The position numbers and the translations under genes are program-made. This document shows positions 63,721 through 64,000 of a stretch of 64,000 nt of DNA, in pieces (position 1 is the first letter of the stretch; the number at the start of each line of letters is the position of its first letter). The stretch is from Manis javanica (lineage: Eukaryota > Chordata > Mammalia > Pholidota > Manidae), in NCBI RefSeq assembly GCF_040802235.1, contig NC_133166.1, positions 8,184,001-8,248,000 of the forward strand, in the 5' to 3' direction. Below the pieces are notes generated by a model that was not told where the DNA came from, searched no databases, and was given only the letters and a program-made list of their open reading frames with translations.

Positions 63721-63889
63721 TTTCCATATTGTGCCATGCTGTGCATTAACATTGCTATAACTTTTCATTTACTGTTTCTTCAGCTTGCAATGCATGTCCA
63801 TTTAACGAATCCCTGGAAGTCCTCTCCACCACTGCCCCTTCATGCTCCCAGTCTCTGTTAATGTCTATTCTCCATGATTTCAAGGCATA

Positions 63890-64000
63890 CTGTGCTTCCC
63901 TGCTGTTTCCTTATTTCTTTCTCTAATATCTTATAATTTCCTGAAGACAGGGAGTAGGAATTTTTGTTTATAGCCCTGGTGCCTAGTGAGGTGCCAAGTG
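63890..64000 (+). repeat. L2 3' end, running off the window
   Basis: 'cctgaagacagggagtagga' and 'agccctggtgcctagtgagg' are the L2 terminus, cut by the window edge. Confidence 0.65.

Overview
This is a mammalian nuclear genomic window. It is AT-rich, intron-dominated DNA full of ancient interspersed repeats (MIR, L2, MER5A, a Tigger-type DNA transposon, old L1 3' ends). The only certain gene is GRM5, which encodes metabotropic glutamate receptor 5 (mGluR5). I see no Alu, rodent B1/B2 or other young SINE. The L1 3' ends near 5.5 kb and 36.5 kb resemble those of Laurasiatheria. Pangolin is a low-confidence guess; the species is not identified.

Layout. Bases 1 to about 12,000 are non-genic upstream flank with fossil repeats. 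Two GC-rich, CpG-containing blocks follow, at about 12.06-12.74 kb and 14.38-15.3 kb. The second starts just after a TATA box (14337-14344), which would place transcription start near 14367. A strong splice donor (GTAAGC) at 14601 would close a non-coding leader exon of about 234 nt. The acceptor at 28551-28552 opens the next exon (28553-29413). That exon carries 200 nt of 5' UTR and then the first 661 nt of GRM5 coding sequence, from ATG at 28753 to the donor at 29414 (GTAAGT, phase 1). The coding part covers the signal peptide and most of lobe 1 of the Venus-flytrap glutamate-binding domain. Everything after 29414 is the 5' part of a very long intron; the next GRM5 coding exon is not in the window.

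Gene-level logic. The proposed leader and the UTR of the coding exon together hold several upstream AUGs in all three frames. One has a near-ideal Kozak context and terminates 14 nt before the GRM5 start. This suggests translational restraint of mGluR5.

The most unusual part of the intron is at 54.39-54.57 kb, a CpG-dense island of about 150 bp in otherwise CpG-poor DNA. It has a good acceptor, a perfect intron-side donor (GTAAGT), and a 126-nt open frame whose phase (1-1) matches GRM5's exon boundary, so it could be a cassette exon. About 0.9 kb upstream, the minus strand holds a separate exon-like unit (53190-53501). Other dated events are a solo LTR (50687-51117), a 109-bp L1-mobilised retrocopy with a 16-bp target duplication (26145-26285), a perfect 66-bp tandem duplication (51245-51378), and an end-to-end Tigger-type element (63136-63510). 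Repeat family names come from memory of consensus sequences, and their edges are approximate unless stated otherwise.
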